Origin: Fibrobacter sp.
Lineage (GTDB): Bacteria > Fibrobacterota > Fibrobacteria > Fibrobacterales > Fibrobacteraceae
Length of the DNA: 37,803 bases
Assembly: GCA_017965445.1 (NCBI GenBank)
Contig: JAGCPZ010000065.1
Location: forward strand, 1-37,803
Direction of reading: 5' to 3'
Program-made: the position numbers and the translations under genes
Notes under the pieces: generated by a model
Told to the model about the DNA's origin: nothing
Databases searched by the model: none
What the model saw: the letters and a program-made list of their open reading frames with translations, nothing else
Part shown: piece by piece, positions 14,347-22,768 of the stretch
Layout of the letters: each line of letters starts with the position of its first letter
Position numbering within the stretch: the stretch's first letter is position 1

Positions 14347-14739
14347 GTGGAATACAATACACAAACGCGACAGATGATTATGGATTTAATCGCCAAGAAT
14401 CCGGATAGGATATTCAAGGCTTCCGATGTCGCACGCAAATTGCCGAATATTTCGCTAAGTACCATCTATCGCAATCTTTCACGTCTCGAAAAATCGAGCA
14501 TAGTGCAAATTGTGGGCGCCGAAGAAAACAACGAACTTCAGTACCGCTACACAGGCCCGGGTTCCTGCGAGTCGAAAATGCACCTCGTCTGCAAGGATTG
14601 CGGTAAGTTTTTCCATTTGGAAGGTCCCGCGCTCCGCATTTTGCAACATTCCGTCGCCCGTCTGAACGGCTTTGAACTCGACAACCAGCAATCGGTTTTG
14701 CTTGGACATTGCGCTTCGTGCAAAAGGCGGAGGAAATAG
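14347..14739 (+). CDS. zur: Fur-family zinc-responsive regulator (Zur-like)
   Basis: 130 residues from a GTG start at 14347, chosen because GAGG (14338-14341) lies 5 bases upstream and the frame upstream of it is promoter and operator sequence. The winged helix contains ASDVARKLPNISLSTIYRNLSRLEKSSIV (residues 25-53). Structural-zinc cysteine pairs are C82-x2-C85 (LVCKDCGKFFH) and C122-x2-C125 (GHCASCK). The downstream genes znuA-znuC-znuB indicate Zur rather than Fur or PerR. The gene is probably autoregulated through the dyad at 14255 and co-transcribed with the next small gene (1-base gap). Confidence 0.85.
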   Translation: MEYNTQTRQMIMDLIAKNPDRIFKASDVARKLPNISLSTIYRNLSRLEKSSIVQIVGAEENNELQYRYTGPGSCESKMHLVCKDCGKFFHLEGPALRILQHSVARLNGFELDNQQSVLLGHCASCKRRRK

Positions 14740-14740
14740 G

Positions 14741-15007
14741 ATGTTTCACTTTTTAGACAAGTTATTCGTCTCGTTGGCGCTGCTTTACACGGAGCACCAC
14801 ATTGACCACGAATGTCATGGGGAACATTGTCATACTTGTCATCACATCCACCACTGCCTTGACCTGATTTCAGAATTCTGCTTCGAACTTGTCGAAGCAC
14901 CGATTGATTTCATTTGCCGTTGTTTTCTCTTTAAACTAGTGCGTTTCGCAGTCATTGTCCTGCGCCCGAAAACACTTGTTTCTCAAAAAATTTTACTGCT
15001 AAATTAA
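14741..15007 (+). CDS. Small His/Cys-rich protein of the zinc operon
   Basis: 88 residues. The start at 14741 has GGAGG 7 bases upstream and lies 1 base after the zur stop codon. The centre is unusually metal-ligand-rich: EHHIDHECHGEHCHTCHHIH (residues 18-37) and a further Cys, in total nine His and several Cys within about 25 residues. Hydrophobic segments flank it (FLDKLFVSLALLY and CFLFKLVRFAVIVL), so it may be membrane attached. Similar C-x-GE-x-C-x2-C small proteins next to zinc transporters are known from Firmicutes as far as I recall. Function as zinc-binding or sensor subunit is inference. Confidence 0.7.
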   Translation: MFHFLDKLFVSLALLYTEHHIDHECHGEHCHTCHHIHHCLDLISEFCFELVEAPIDFICRCFLFKLVRFAVIVLRPKTLVSQKILLLN

Positions 15008-15045
15008 TTTTCAACTGCACAACAAAATACATTTATGCAAAGGCT

Positions 15046-15077
15046 TGTCATGCCCTATTTAGTAGGGCATCTCCTTT
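15046..15077 (+). repeat. Palindromic repeat type A
   Basis: TGTCATGCCCTA-TTTAG-TAGGGCATCTCCTTT: 8-bp stem in the 114-base gap between the small gene and znuA. May weaken read-through inside the operon. Confidence 0.65.
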
Positions 15078-15121
15078 CTATTTAAATTATTCAAAATTTC
15101 AATATCCCTAAAAGGATAAAA

Positions 15122-16198
15122 ATGAAAAAAATTTATTCCCTGGCTTGCGCCATTTTTGTCGCAGCCTTATTCGCTCTTGTCGCTTGCGGCGACACATCCA
15201 AAAACAACACAACCAAAGAAAGTAAACTTTCTGTGGTCACCACCATCTACCCTGAATTCTCTTGGACAAAGTCCATTCTCGGCAATCGGGCAGATTCCGT
15301 AAAACTAGATCTTCTCATGAAAAATGGAGTCGATTTGCACAGCTACAAGCCCACCGCCCAAGATATCGCCAAGATTGCAAGCGCGGACATGGTTGTTTAT
15401 GTTGGCGGTGAATCAGATGAATGGATTGAGGATGCACTCAAGGCGACACCGAAAAAGGGCCGTTTTCAAATCAACTTGATGGAAGTCCTCGGCGACCGCG
15501 TCAAGGCTGAAGAAATTGTCGAAGGCATGCAAGCTGAAGAAGAACACCACGATCACAATAAGGTCATTGAGCCTGCCGAAATGACCCACAATGACGAGCA
15601 CGAGCATCACGCCGAACACGCAGAAGAACACGAGCACCATCATCACGACGAAGAAATCGAGAACGATGAACATGTTTGGCTATCCCTGAAGAACGCTGAA
15701 ATAATTGTCAAGAAAATCGCCGAAGAACTTTCCAAGCTCGATGCCGCCCACGCAACCATCTACAAGCAAAACACTGATGCTTACGTCGCCCAAATTCAGG
15801 CCCTCGACGCAGAATACCGCGAAACCGTTGAAAAGGCAACCCGCAAAACAATCCTGTTCGGTGACCGATTTCCTTTTCGCTATCTGGTGGACGATTACAG
15901 TATTAAGTATTATGCCGCGTTTGTTGGTTGCTCCGCCGAAAGCGAAGCTAGTTTCGAGACTATCGCATTCCTCGCAGGAAAAATGGACGCGGAATCACTT
16001 CCGGTAATTTTCACGATTGAAAATAGCAACGGCAAAATCGCAAAGGCCGTACTTTCCACCAGCAAAAAATCCCAAAACGCACAAATTCTCATTCTCAACT
16101 CTATGCAATCCGTTACAGAAAAGCAAATCGCAGAAGGTATCGATTACCTCTCGCTGATGAAGTCCAATTTAGATGTTCTGAAAAAAGCATTGAACTAA
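15122..16198 (+). CDS. znuA: Zinc ABC transporter substrate-binding lipoprotein ZnuA-like
   Basis: 358 residues. Lipoprotein signal with lipobox LVAC (Cys22). Cluster A-I metal-binding fold: VVTTIYPEFSWTKSILG at the mature N-terminus, DLHSYKPTAQDI with the first ligand His, and DEHVWLSLKNA with the second. Between them lies the acidic His-rich loop (about residues 140-180, many HH/HE pairs) that is the hallmark of zinc-specific members. FGDRFPFRYLVDDY holds the third His-equivalent region, although the usual His is replaced by Asp-Arg here. Eight bases separate it from znuC. Confidence 0.9.
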   Translation: MKKIYSLACAIFVAALFALVACGDTSKNNTTKESKLSVVTTIYPEFSWTKSILGNRADSVKLDLLMKNGVDLHSYKPTAQDIAKIASADMVVYVGGESDEWIEDALKATPKKGRFQINLMEVLGDRVKAEEIVEGMQAEEEHHDHNKVIEPAEMTHNDEHEHHAEHAEEHEHHHHDEEIENDEHVWLSLKNAEIIVKKIAEELSKLDAAHATIYKQNTDAYVAQIQALDAEYRETVEKATRKTILFGDRFPFRYLVDDYSIKYYAAFVGCSAESEASFETIAFLAGKMDAESLPVIFTIENSNGKIAKAVLSTSKKSQNAQILILNSMQSVTEKQIAEGIDYLSLMKSNLDVLKKALN

Positions 16199-16206
16199 GA
16201 CCTCAT

Positions 16207-16953
16207 ATGAATAATAACGTTAATATAAATCCAACAAGCCTTGTTACTACACCATTACTCAAGTGTAGTAACCTCACGCTCGGTTACGGCAACAAGAACG
16301 TTGTCAACAGTTTCAATTACGAAATCAACGCCGGCGATTATCTCTGCATCATCGGCAGGAACGGCTGCGGAAAGACGACGTTTTTACGCGGGCTTGCCGG
16401 AGTACTGCATCCTAAAGCAGGAAAAATTGAACTCCGCGACAATCTACAGCGTAACCAAATCGGCTACTTGCCGCAAATCACGATTGCACAAAAAGACTTC
16501 CCCGCATCCGTCGAAGAAATCGTGCTTTCGGCATTCCAAGGCAAAAGCCTGCTCTTGCCGTTTTACGGTAGCGCCCTCCGGAATCGAGCAAACGAATGTC
16601 TGGCACTGACACGAACCGAAAACTTGCGGAAAGCCTGCTTCCGCGAGCTTTCCGGAGGACAAAAGCAACGCGTACTTTTAGCGAGAGCATTATGTGCCGC
16701 CGAAAGGCTTTTGCTTTTGGACGAACCCGTCACTGGACTCGATCCAGAATCTACGGAAATGATGTACCGCATCATCAATGACCTGCACAAGAAAGGGATG
16801 ACCATTGTGATGGTGACGCACGATGTAGAAGCAGCAACAAAATTCGCCACGAGAATTCTCAACTTTAATAATCTAACGTTTCCTGCCAACGAAAATGTCA
16901 TGCCGGACTCCGTTCCGGCATCGCCTTACACATTAAAGCAAATTTCCGTTTGA
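16207..16953 (+). CDS. znuC: Zinc ABC transporter ATPase ZnuC-like
   Basis: 248 residues. Walker A GRNGCGKTT (50-58), Q-loop IGYLPQ, signature LSGGQKQRV, Walker B LLLLDEPVTGLDP, switch His in VMVTHD. It energises ZnuB. The C-terminus is odd: residues about 231-242 (NVMPDSVPASP) are encoded by a complete copy of the type A palindromic repeat at 16896-16926, so the tail of the protein was acquired from an intergenic-type element. Confidence 0.9.
   Translation: MNNNVNINPTSLVTTPLLKCSNLTLGYGNKNVVNSFNYEINAGDYLCIIGRNGCGKTTFLRGLAGVLHPKAGKIELRDNLQRNQIGYLPQITIAQKDFPASVEEIVLSAFQGKSLLLPFYGSALRNRANECLALTRTENLRKACFRELSGGQKQRVLLARALCAAERLLLLDEPVTGLDPESTEMMYRIINDLHKKGMTIVMVTHDVEAATKFATRILNFNNLTFPANENVMPDSVPASPYTLKQISV
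16896..16926 (+). repeat. Type A palindromic repeat inside znuC
   Basis: TGTC-ATGCCGG (16900-16906), loop 8, CCGGCAT (16915-16921) CGCC. The same ends as the intergenic copies, but translated as part of ZnuC. Confidence 0.75.
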
Positions 16954-16974
16954 CGAAAGCGACAAAGCCAGACT

Positions 16975-17814
16975 ATGATTGACACCCTCCTTTTCTACCT
17001 AGACTTTCCCTTTGTTCGATACGCAATTATCGTGGGGACTCTCATTTCGCTTTGTTCATCGCTATTGGGAGTTACGCTCGTTCTCAAGCGTTATTCTTAC
17101 ATTGGGGACGGACTTTCGCATGTCGCCTTCGGAGCGCTTGCGATTGCAGCGGTTCTCAAAGTCACGAATAACATGCTCATCATTTTGCCCATCACCGTCA
17201 CGGTCGCCATACTGCTCCTTTGCAGGAGCAAGGACACTCGCGTCAAGGGCGACGCAGCCATCGCGATGGTCTCCGCAGGGGCGCTTGCTATCGGCTATTT
17301 GCTGATGAACATTTTCTCCACATCAGGGAATGTCGCAGGCGATGTCTGCACAACACTTTTCGGCTCCATGTCCATTTTGACGCTCAAGCCTACCGATGTT
17401 TATCTTTGCATAATCCTTTCAGCAATCGTGCTTGTCACATTCGTACTCTTTTACCACAAGATTTTCGCAATTACATTTGACGAAAATTTTGCGCGTGCGA
17501 CAGGCGTAAACGTCAACTTTTTCAACCTCCTTATAGCCATCATCATCGCCGTCATCATCGTTCTTGCGATGAATCTCGTCGGTGCATTACTCGTCTCTGC
17601 GTTGGTCGTATTCCCCGCACTTTCTGCCATGCGGGTGTTCAAGAGTTTTTTCTCAGTGACAGTCGCCGCTATTATCTCAGTCATTTGTTCGCTAGTCGGA
17701 ATCCTTGTCGCGATTCTCGCCGGAACACCCGTAGGCTCAACGATTGTCGCTATGGACATTGTCGCATTTTTGATTTGTTATTTGACAAATTTCATTCGCA
17801 ACAGGAGAGTTTAA
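16975..17814 (+). CDS. znuB: Zinc ABC transporter permease ZnuB-like
   Basis: 279 residues of the ABC-3 family with eight or nine hydrophobic segments. Typical motifs are LGVTLVLKRYSYIGDGLSHVAFG near residues 30-52 (residues of the family signature GDGLSH) and the GALLVSALVVFPALSA segment. It lies 21 bases after znuC. Confidence 0.9.
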   Translation: MIDTLLFYLDFPFVRYAIIVGTLISLCSSLLGVTLVLKRYSYIGDGLSHVAFGALAIAAVLKVTNNMLIILPITVTVAILLLCRSKDTRVKGDAAIAMVSAGALAIGYLLMNIFSTSGNVAGDVCTTLFGSMSILTLKPTDVYLCIILSAIVLVTFVLFYHKIFAITFDENFARATGVNVNFFNLLIAIIIAVIIVLAMNLVGALLVSALVVFPALSAMRVFKSFFSVTVAAIISVICSLVGILVAILAGTPVGSTIVAMDIVAFLICYLTNFIRNRRV

Positions 17815-17815
17815 T

Positions 17816-18259
17816 TTGTACAAAGCACTTTCTAGAATTACAATCATTGCAATTCTTTGCATTTTTTCGCTATCCACGTCAAGCGTTGCCGCTGGGAAAG
17901 TTTCCGCCAACCATGTTGACATAGACCTCACAAAAATGAGCAGCACCATGGTCTATTCCATGGTGTTCCAGATGGTTACGGAACCCAAAAAATTCATCGG
18001 CAAGACCATCAAAATGAAAGGAGTTTTCTCCAGTTATCAAGACGAAGAAACTGGACGCCGCTTTTTCGGATGCGTCATCAAAGACGCCCTCGCCTGCTGT
18101 TCGCAAGGGCTTGCCTTTGAGACCGCAAAAGTCCGCAGATATCCCAACGATTACCCTGACGAAGGGGCATCCATCACTATCGTTGGAACTTTTGAATTCG
18201 AAAAAGAAGAAGACGGCATTGGATTCCCGATTATCAAAAATGCCAAACTTTACAAATAA
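17816..18259 (+). CDS. Secreted CCSQG-motif protein of the zinc operon
   Basis: 147 residues. Start codon TTG at 17816, set by AGGAG (17803-17807), overlapping region with the znuB stop. A signal peptide ends near SVAAGK. The core reads FIGKTIKMKGVFSSYQ, then FFGCVIKDALACCSQGLAFE with three Cys, and an OB-fold-like strand pattern (VGTFEFEKEE). Proteins with the same CCSQG core occur beside zinc transporters in other bacteria as far as I recall; no function is established. Periplasmic zinc handling is inferred from context. Confidence 0.75.
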   Translation: MYKALSRITIIAILCIFSLSTSSVAAGKVSANHVDIDLTKMSSTMVYSMVFQMVTEPKKFIGKTIKMKGVFSSYQDEETGRRFFGCVIKDALACCSQGLAFETAKVRRYPNDYPDEGASITIVGTFEFEKEEDGIGFPIIKNAKLYK

Positions 18260-18297
18260 AGAAATAATTAGGCATAGTTGAAAATTTCAATCACAAA

Positions 18298-18573
18298 ATG
18301 AGTCATCTACTATCCATACGCAAGTTCGTCATCGTGCTTATCGCAGCGTGCCTATTGGCCGTTGCCGAACACCATCATGACGATTTCGAGCAGCACGAAG
18401 ACTGCGCTATTTGCGCATTGATTCACGATGGATACAACCTAGACGAATTCACACCCATTGCAGTCATATTCTGGATTCTGCTATTCATTCTGCAAACGCA
18501 ATGGGCCTCGCGCAATCCATTTACACAAGCTCTTCATTATAATCCTCGTGGCCCTCCCACCACCAAGACGTAA
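18298..18573 (+). CDS. Small membrane protein with HHHDD / HEDCAIC metal motif
   Basis: 91 residues: hydrophobic N-terminus (residues 8-23), then AEHHHDDFEQHEDCAICALIH (His and Cys ligands), then a second membrane segment (IAVIFWILLFIL). It repeats the design of the protein at 14741 (two membrane stretches around a His/Cys cluster). No strong ribosome site is seen; 38 bases follow the previous gene. Role in zinc sensing or transfer is inference. Confidence 0.6.
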   Translation: MSHLLSIRKFVIVLIAACLLAVAEHHHDDFEQHEDCAICALIHDGYNLDEFTPIAVIFWILLFILQTQWASRNPFTQALHYNPRGPPTTKT

Positions 18574-18657
18574 CTGAATCCTTCAGCGTTTCACGCCTCA
18601 GGATGACAAAAACGGAAAAACGTCATTCTGAGTGGCGAACGCCACGAAGAATCCAGT
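18573..18657. repeat. Two facing copies of repeat type B
   Basis: 18573-18608 (reverse orientation: ACTGAATCCTTCA...CTCAGGATGACA) faces 18621-18657 (CGTCATTCTGAG...GAAGAATCCAGT). Each contains an inner palindrome such as GTGGCGAACGCCAC. The pair can fold into one long hairpin. Confidence 0.7.
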
Positions 18658-18708
18658 TAAATCCATGTAATTATATACAACAAGAATGATGTCATTCCCA
18701 CACAGCCT

Positions 18709-18778
18709 GTCACCCCGGATTTATTCCGGGGTCTCCTTACACATTCTTCACAACCGATGCCGGAACAGAGTCCGGCAC
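18709..18778 (+). repeat. Type A-like palindromes upstream of the His-rich lipoprotein
   Basis: ACCCCGG-ATTTATT-CCGGGGT with a TCTCCTTA tail (18712-18740), then GCCGGA-ACAGAG-TCCGGC (18759-18776). Confidence 0.6.
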
Positions 18779-18795
18779 AAAACAAAGGTTTTATA

Positions 18796-19365
18796 ATGAA
18801 AAGAATCCATTTCTTGGCTATTGCCATTTTCTCCCTCATCTTCGCCGCTTGCGGTGACAGCAATTCCACATCTACCGAACAGCACGAACACTTCGAAGTC
18901 GAGGGCTGGAGACTCTATTCCGCCGAATGGGACACGCTCTACAGCGTTTACCGCGGCAAAGAAGATTCCAAACTTCCGGGCCTCAAAGTCAACGCCAACT
19001 GCATGAGCGCTCACATTCACGTAAAGTTCCTCGACGAGAACAAGAAAGAAATCGCAGGTCCGAACGACGACGAACATTCTCTTGGCTGGGATGTGGGCGA
19101 CAGCAAAATTCTCGACATTCATTTCGAAGGCGGTTGGGGATTCCACCTCAAAGGTCTCAAGAAAGGTGAAACGACTTTGATTCTAAAGGTCAAGCACCAC
19201 GACCACGCCGATGCCAAAACTCCTGAAATTAAAGTTGTCGTCGATAAGGCTTTGGATGCAGACAAGTGCCCGTTCCAGGAAGACGAAGATGACCCTTCGA
19301 CAAGCTCAGGGACCGAACATGAGCATGAAGGCGGAAATCACAATCACGAGCACGATCATGAATAG
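18796..19365 (+). CDS. His-rich periplasmic lipoprotein, probable zinc binder
   Basis: 189 residues; ATG at 18796 preceded by AAAGG, lipobox FAAC. Contains HEHFEVEGW, a CMSAHIHV segment, VKHHDHADAK and a terminal HEHEGGNHNHEHDHE tail. It probably binds zinc at the cell surface or in the periplasm for the receptor encoded next, whose ATG overlaps its stop by 8 bases. Near residue 166 the sequence DDPSTSSGTE is encoded by CCTTCGACAAGCTCAGGGA, a widespread bacterial repeat core, so part of the tail is repeat-derived. Confidence 0.75.
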   Translation: MKRIHFLAIAIFSLIFAACGDSNSTSTEQHEHFEVEGWRLYSAEWDTLYSVYRGKEDSKLPGLKVNANCMSAHIHVKFLDENKKEIAGPNDDEHSLGWDVGDSKILDIHFEGGWGFHLKGLKKGETTLILKVKHHDHADAKTPEIKVVVDKALDADKCPFQEDEDDPSTSSGTEHEHEGGNHNHEHDHE

Positions 19366-21376
19366 CACCCTTATTAGGGCTGCCATGGGGAGCCTCCTTC
19401 TGGGAGGCTTCCTTCATTCTTTCGCCCAGGAATTTATTCAAGATTTAGGCTATTCGACCGTTGTCGCCGAGCAATCTAGCGAAACCATTTTAGACGGACT
19501 ACGCGAAGACGAAGTTTTAAAAGCCCAAAAACTCGACCGCAAAATTTCTACGACCATCGCAGAAACCATCAAGAACGAACCCGACATCGCCATCCGATCC
19601 ATGGGTCCCGCCGCAGCAAGGCCCGTCATCAAAGGACTTTCCGGCAGTCACGTTACCCTCACCGAGGACGGCTCCTTTTGTGGAGACATGAGTGCCACCT
19701 CGCCCGATCACGCTGTCGCTTCCGAAGTCCTGACCGCACATAAACTGCGCATTGTCCGCGGGCCACAAATTTTAAGCCATTCCTTCGCCACCGCAGGCGG
19801 AGTCATCCAAGTCGAGCACAACGACATTCCATTTGAAATCGCGCAGCCCCAAGGCGCACCGACCCAATCCGCGGCGGTGTCCAACATACAAATTCACGGC
19901 TACATCACCGACTACGCCGAAAGCGGCCAACCAGGATTCGCTACCGTCGTAGGCGTGAACGGCAACATCCACGGACTATCGCTCAAAGGCGAACTTTCCG
20001 CACGCAACATGGGCGACATGCAAACGCCCAATGGCACGCTCAAAAACACTGAAATCAAGAACAAGAGCATAGCCGTCGGTGCCGCTTACAGCTTCGAACG
20101 CTTTCATCTCGGAGCATCTTTCCGCACTTTCAACTCCAACTACGGAATCCCCGGCGGGTTCATTGGCGGTCACCCTAACGGCGTTGACATCGAACTCTCC
20201 AAACGCGACTTGACGTTGCGCGGGCTTTATCTCCCCGCCCAAAAATCAAGCGACACGTTAAGCGTCACGTTCCGACTCAATCAATACCACCACACGGAAT
20301 ACGAGACCAAGGAGTACGTCGGCGCCGAATTTGCCGTCAATCAAGAAAACGTCCGCATCGAAAAATTCATCGCGCAAAGCGGCCCGTTTTTCGGAATCCA
20401 CTTCGGCGGAGAATTCGACATTCGCTCTGTCGAAATGGGCGGCTACGTCTTTACGCCTCCAACAAATTCTTACACCGCTTCGCTATTTTCCGTCGCAAGC
20501 CTTAACGGATGGAGGGACGGTTTAGAGATTACCTTGTCCGCACGACTCGGCGGTGCATTCTTTAGGCCACAAGAAAGCATTGTCGCCGACAAAGATGCTA
20601 TCGAAGACCGTAACTTTGCGCTATGGGCCATCGCTGCCGAATTCTCGCAGCGCGTTGCACCGGGAAAATTCCTCACACTCAACGTGTTCCGCACCACGCG
20701 AGCCCCGACCATCGAAGAACTCTACAACCAAGGCCCGCATCTTGCCGCCTACACTTACGAACGAGGCAACCACAAGCTCGATGCAGAAAGTGGCTACGGC
20801 GCAGAACTCGAATTCCGCGACTACGGCGAAATCATCAACTGGCGCGCCGCCGTTCACAGCACATGGTTCTTGAATTACCTCGCACCACGTGCCACCGGCG
20901 ACACGAACTGGTCGCAAATTTTGCCGATTTACCAAGTCAGCGGTGACGACGCTCTCCTCATGGGCGCAAGCGCTTCCGTCGAAACCGTCGCAGAAACAGG
21001 ATTCTACGCCCAAGCAGGCGCAAGCTACGTCTGCGGATTCTACCAGAACGAGAACTGGAGCGACATGCCACAAATTCCGCCATTCAAATTCCACGGCGAA
21101 ATCGCTTACCTTTGGACGCACGTTCGCACTGGCATCAACACGGAATTTGCACTCGCACAAAACCGCCTAGACCGCTACGAAGAACGCACCCCCGGCTACG
21201 CCACCTTCGGAGCGTCCCTCGAATTCCATTGGTCGCTCACGCTTGCCAACTACAGCATAATCCTCCGCGGCGACAACTTGTTCAACGCCGATGTTCGCAA
21301 CCACCTTTCCCGCCTCAAATCCGTGATGCCCGAAAAAGGCCGCAACGTAAGCATTCTCGCAAAAGCGGAGTTCTAA
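19358..21376 (+). CDS. TonB-dependent outer-membrane receptor, probable zinc uptake (ZnuD-like)
   Basis: 672 residues from the ATG at 19358, which overlaps the preceding stop codon and is followed by a signal peptide (LLLGGFLHSFAQ). The plug domain shows STTIAETIKNEPDIAIRSMG, RPVIKGLSGSHVTLTEDG and RIVRGPQILSHSFATAGGVI; the barrel contains TRAPTIEELYNQGPH and ends in ILAKAEF with terminal Phe. No separate TonB box is obvious. Position at the end of the zinc operon suggests zinc or zincophore import, as for ZnuD in Neisseria; substrate not proven. Confidence 0.85.
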   Translation: MNSTLIRAAMGSLLLGGFLHSFAQEFIQDLGYSTVVAEQSSETILDGLREDEVLKAQKLDRKISTTIAETIKNEPDIAIRSMGPAAARPVIKGLSGSHVTLTEDGSFCGDMSATSPDHAVASEVLTAHKLRIVRGPQILSHSFATAGGVIQVEHNDIPFEIAQPQGAPTQSAAVSNIQIHGYITDYAESGQPGFATVVGVNGNIHGLSLKGELSARNMGDMQTPNGTLKNTEIKNKSIAVGAAYSFERFHLGASFRTFNSNYGIPGGFIGGHPNGVDIELSKRDLTLRGLYLPAQKSSDTLSVTFRLNQYHHTEYETKEYVGAEFAVNQENVRIEKFIAQSGPFFGIHFGGEFDIRSVEMGGYVFTPPTNSYTASLFSVASLNGWRDGLEITLSARLGGAFFRPQESIVADKDAIEDRNFALWAIAAEFSQRVAPGKFLTLNVFRTTRAPTIEELYNQGPHLAAYTYERGNHKLDAESGYGAELEFRDYGEIINWRAAVHSTWFLNYLAPRATGDTNWSQILPIYQVSGDDALLMGASASVETVAETGFYAQAGASYVCGFYQNENWSDMPQIPPFKFHGEIAYLWTHVRTGINTEFALAQNRLDRYEERTPGYATFGASLEFHWSLTLANYSIILRGDNLFNADVRNHLSRLKSVMPEKGRNVSILAKAEF

Positions 21377-21381
21377 AAATC

Positions 21382-21412
21382 ACTGGATCCTTCACTATCG
21401 TTCAGGATGACA
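21382..21412 (-). repeat. Repeat type B
   Basis: CACTGGATCCTTCA...TTCAGGATGACA; directly after the receptor gene, may help terminate it. Confidence 0.6.
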
Positions 21413-21420
21413 AAAACGCA

Positions 21421-21510
21421 ATGTCATGCCGGACGAGTTCTCTTTGACCACTTAGAACTTTAGTTCTTACGTGGTCATGATCCACGAATGGGGACGGCAT
21501 CACCATTCTC
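21421..21510. repeat. Type A repeat split by a type D repeat
   Basis: ATGTCATGCCGGAC at the left and GACGGCATCACC at the right are type A ends; 21435-21494 between them is the reverse complement of the type D sequence at 1325-1373 (with an additional AACTTTAGTTC hairpin core). This reads as insertion of D into A. Confidence 0.6.
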
Positions 21511-21588
21511 CATTACATAGAAACGCATTTATGGTCTTTCCCCCGCGATATTTGTATATTCTTTAGCGTTAAACTAGAAGATTTTACG

Positions 21589-22494
21589 ATGGCCGATAAA
21601 GAATTACTCGATAAAGAAGTTTTAAAGACCGTGAGCCGCATTGAACTTTCTGTGCGCGGCACGCTCGACACTGTAATGACCGGAGCTTACCATAGCTCCT
21701 TCAAAGGCAACGGCATGGAATTCAGCGAAGTCCGCGAATACATGCCCGGCGACGACGTACGTACCATTGACTGGAACGTGACCGCCCGAACCGGCACGCC
21801 TTACGTCAAAAAATTCATCGAAGAACGCGAAATGACCATGCTCCTCATGGTCGATGCTTCCAGCAGCTCGGAATTCGGTTCCAGCAAGCAGATGAAAGGC
21901 GAAGTTATGGCAACGCTCACGGCACTCCTCGCCTTTGCCGCCATCAAGAACAACGACAAAGTCGGCCTCCTCATCTACACCGACCAAGTTGAACTGTTCA
22001 TCCCGCCCGAAAAAGGCCGCAAGCACGTGCTTCGCCTCATCCGCGAAATTCTTTACTTCAAGCCGCAGCACCACGGCACCAACACGCAGGTTGCCCTCGA
22101 ATACGCCGGCAAGATTCTGAACCGTCGTGCCGTCGTCGTCGTAATGAGCGACTTCTTGGACGAAGGTTTCGAAAATGCTTTCAAGATTCTCCGCAAGCGT
22201 CACGACGTTCTCGCCGTGTCCGTCGTCGATCCGCGCGAAATGGAACTCCCGTCCGCAGGCCTTGTAGAACTCGAAGACCCCGAAACCGGCGAAACACTCC
22301 TCATCGACACCGGCGATGCAGCCTTCCGTGAAGCATTCGCCCGCGAAGCCAAACGCCAAGGCAAAGCGACCAAGGAACTCTTCCAGCGCATGTCCATTGA
22401 CTTTGTCCGCATCGAGACCCACGACGACTTCAAGGAAACGGTCGCCCCACTCATCGAGCACTTTAGGCGCCGCGCTCGCGCTGCTAGCCGATAA
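21589..22494 (+). CDS. DUF58 domain protein
   Basis: 301 residues. The DUF58 signature EVREYMPGDDVRTIDWNVTA (residues 47-66) followed by VKKFIEERE is clear; then a von Willebrand-A-like fold with LLMVDASSSS (85-94) and later VVVMSDFLDEGF. Such proteins usually pair with a MoxR-type ATPase and a BatA/BatB membrane protein, acting as chaperone-like partners, but neither is next to it here. A TATATT -10-like box (21555-21560) precedes it; -35 not clear. Exact role unknown. Confidence 0.88.
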   Translation: MADKELLDKEVLKTVSRIELSVRGTLDTVMTGAYHSSFKGNGMEFSEVREYMPGDDVRTIDWNVTARTGTPYVKKFIEEREMTMLLMVDASSSSEFGSSKQMKGEVMATLTALLAFAAIKNNDKVGLLIYTDQVELFIPPEKGRKHVLRLIREILYFKPQHHGTNTQVALEYAGKILNRRAVVVVMSDFLDEGFENAFKILRKRHDVLAVSVVDPREMELPSAGLVELEDPETGETLLIDTGDAAFREAFAREAKRQGKATKELFQRMSIDFVRIETHDDFKETVAPLIEHFRRRARAASR

Positions 22495-22600
22495 CGCGAA
22501 AGCCGCTAGGATGTAATGCAGGCTTGAGGAATGAGGTCGGGCGCAAGCGCCCTTTGAGATTGTGAGCAAAAGTAATCCAGCAAACAAAGCACGTCATTCA

Positions 22601-22752
22601 AGTACCCTGAGCTTGCCGAAGGGTACAGCATGCCTTGTCATCCTGAGAGGCGAAGCCTCGAAGGATCCAGTCATAGTAAACGTTTCATGATTAAGCTTGT
22701 CATTCCGGCCAGAGCCTGTGCTGAGCAGAGTCGAAGTAAGCCGGAATCTTTC
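22601..22752. repeat. Repeat cluster (types C, B and A) between convergent genes
   Basis: GTACCC-N13-GGGTAC containing GAGCTTGCCGAA (22602-22626), type B from 22636 to 22671 (GTCATCCTGAG...GAAGGATCCAGT), and an A-like pair TTGTCATTCCGG...CCGGAATC (22697-22749) with GCTGAGCAGAGTCGAAG between the arms. They fill the gap between DUF58 and the EF-G-like gene and may terminate both. Confidence 0.65.
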
Positions 22753-22768
22753 TTACAAGCAAAACTTT

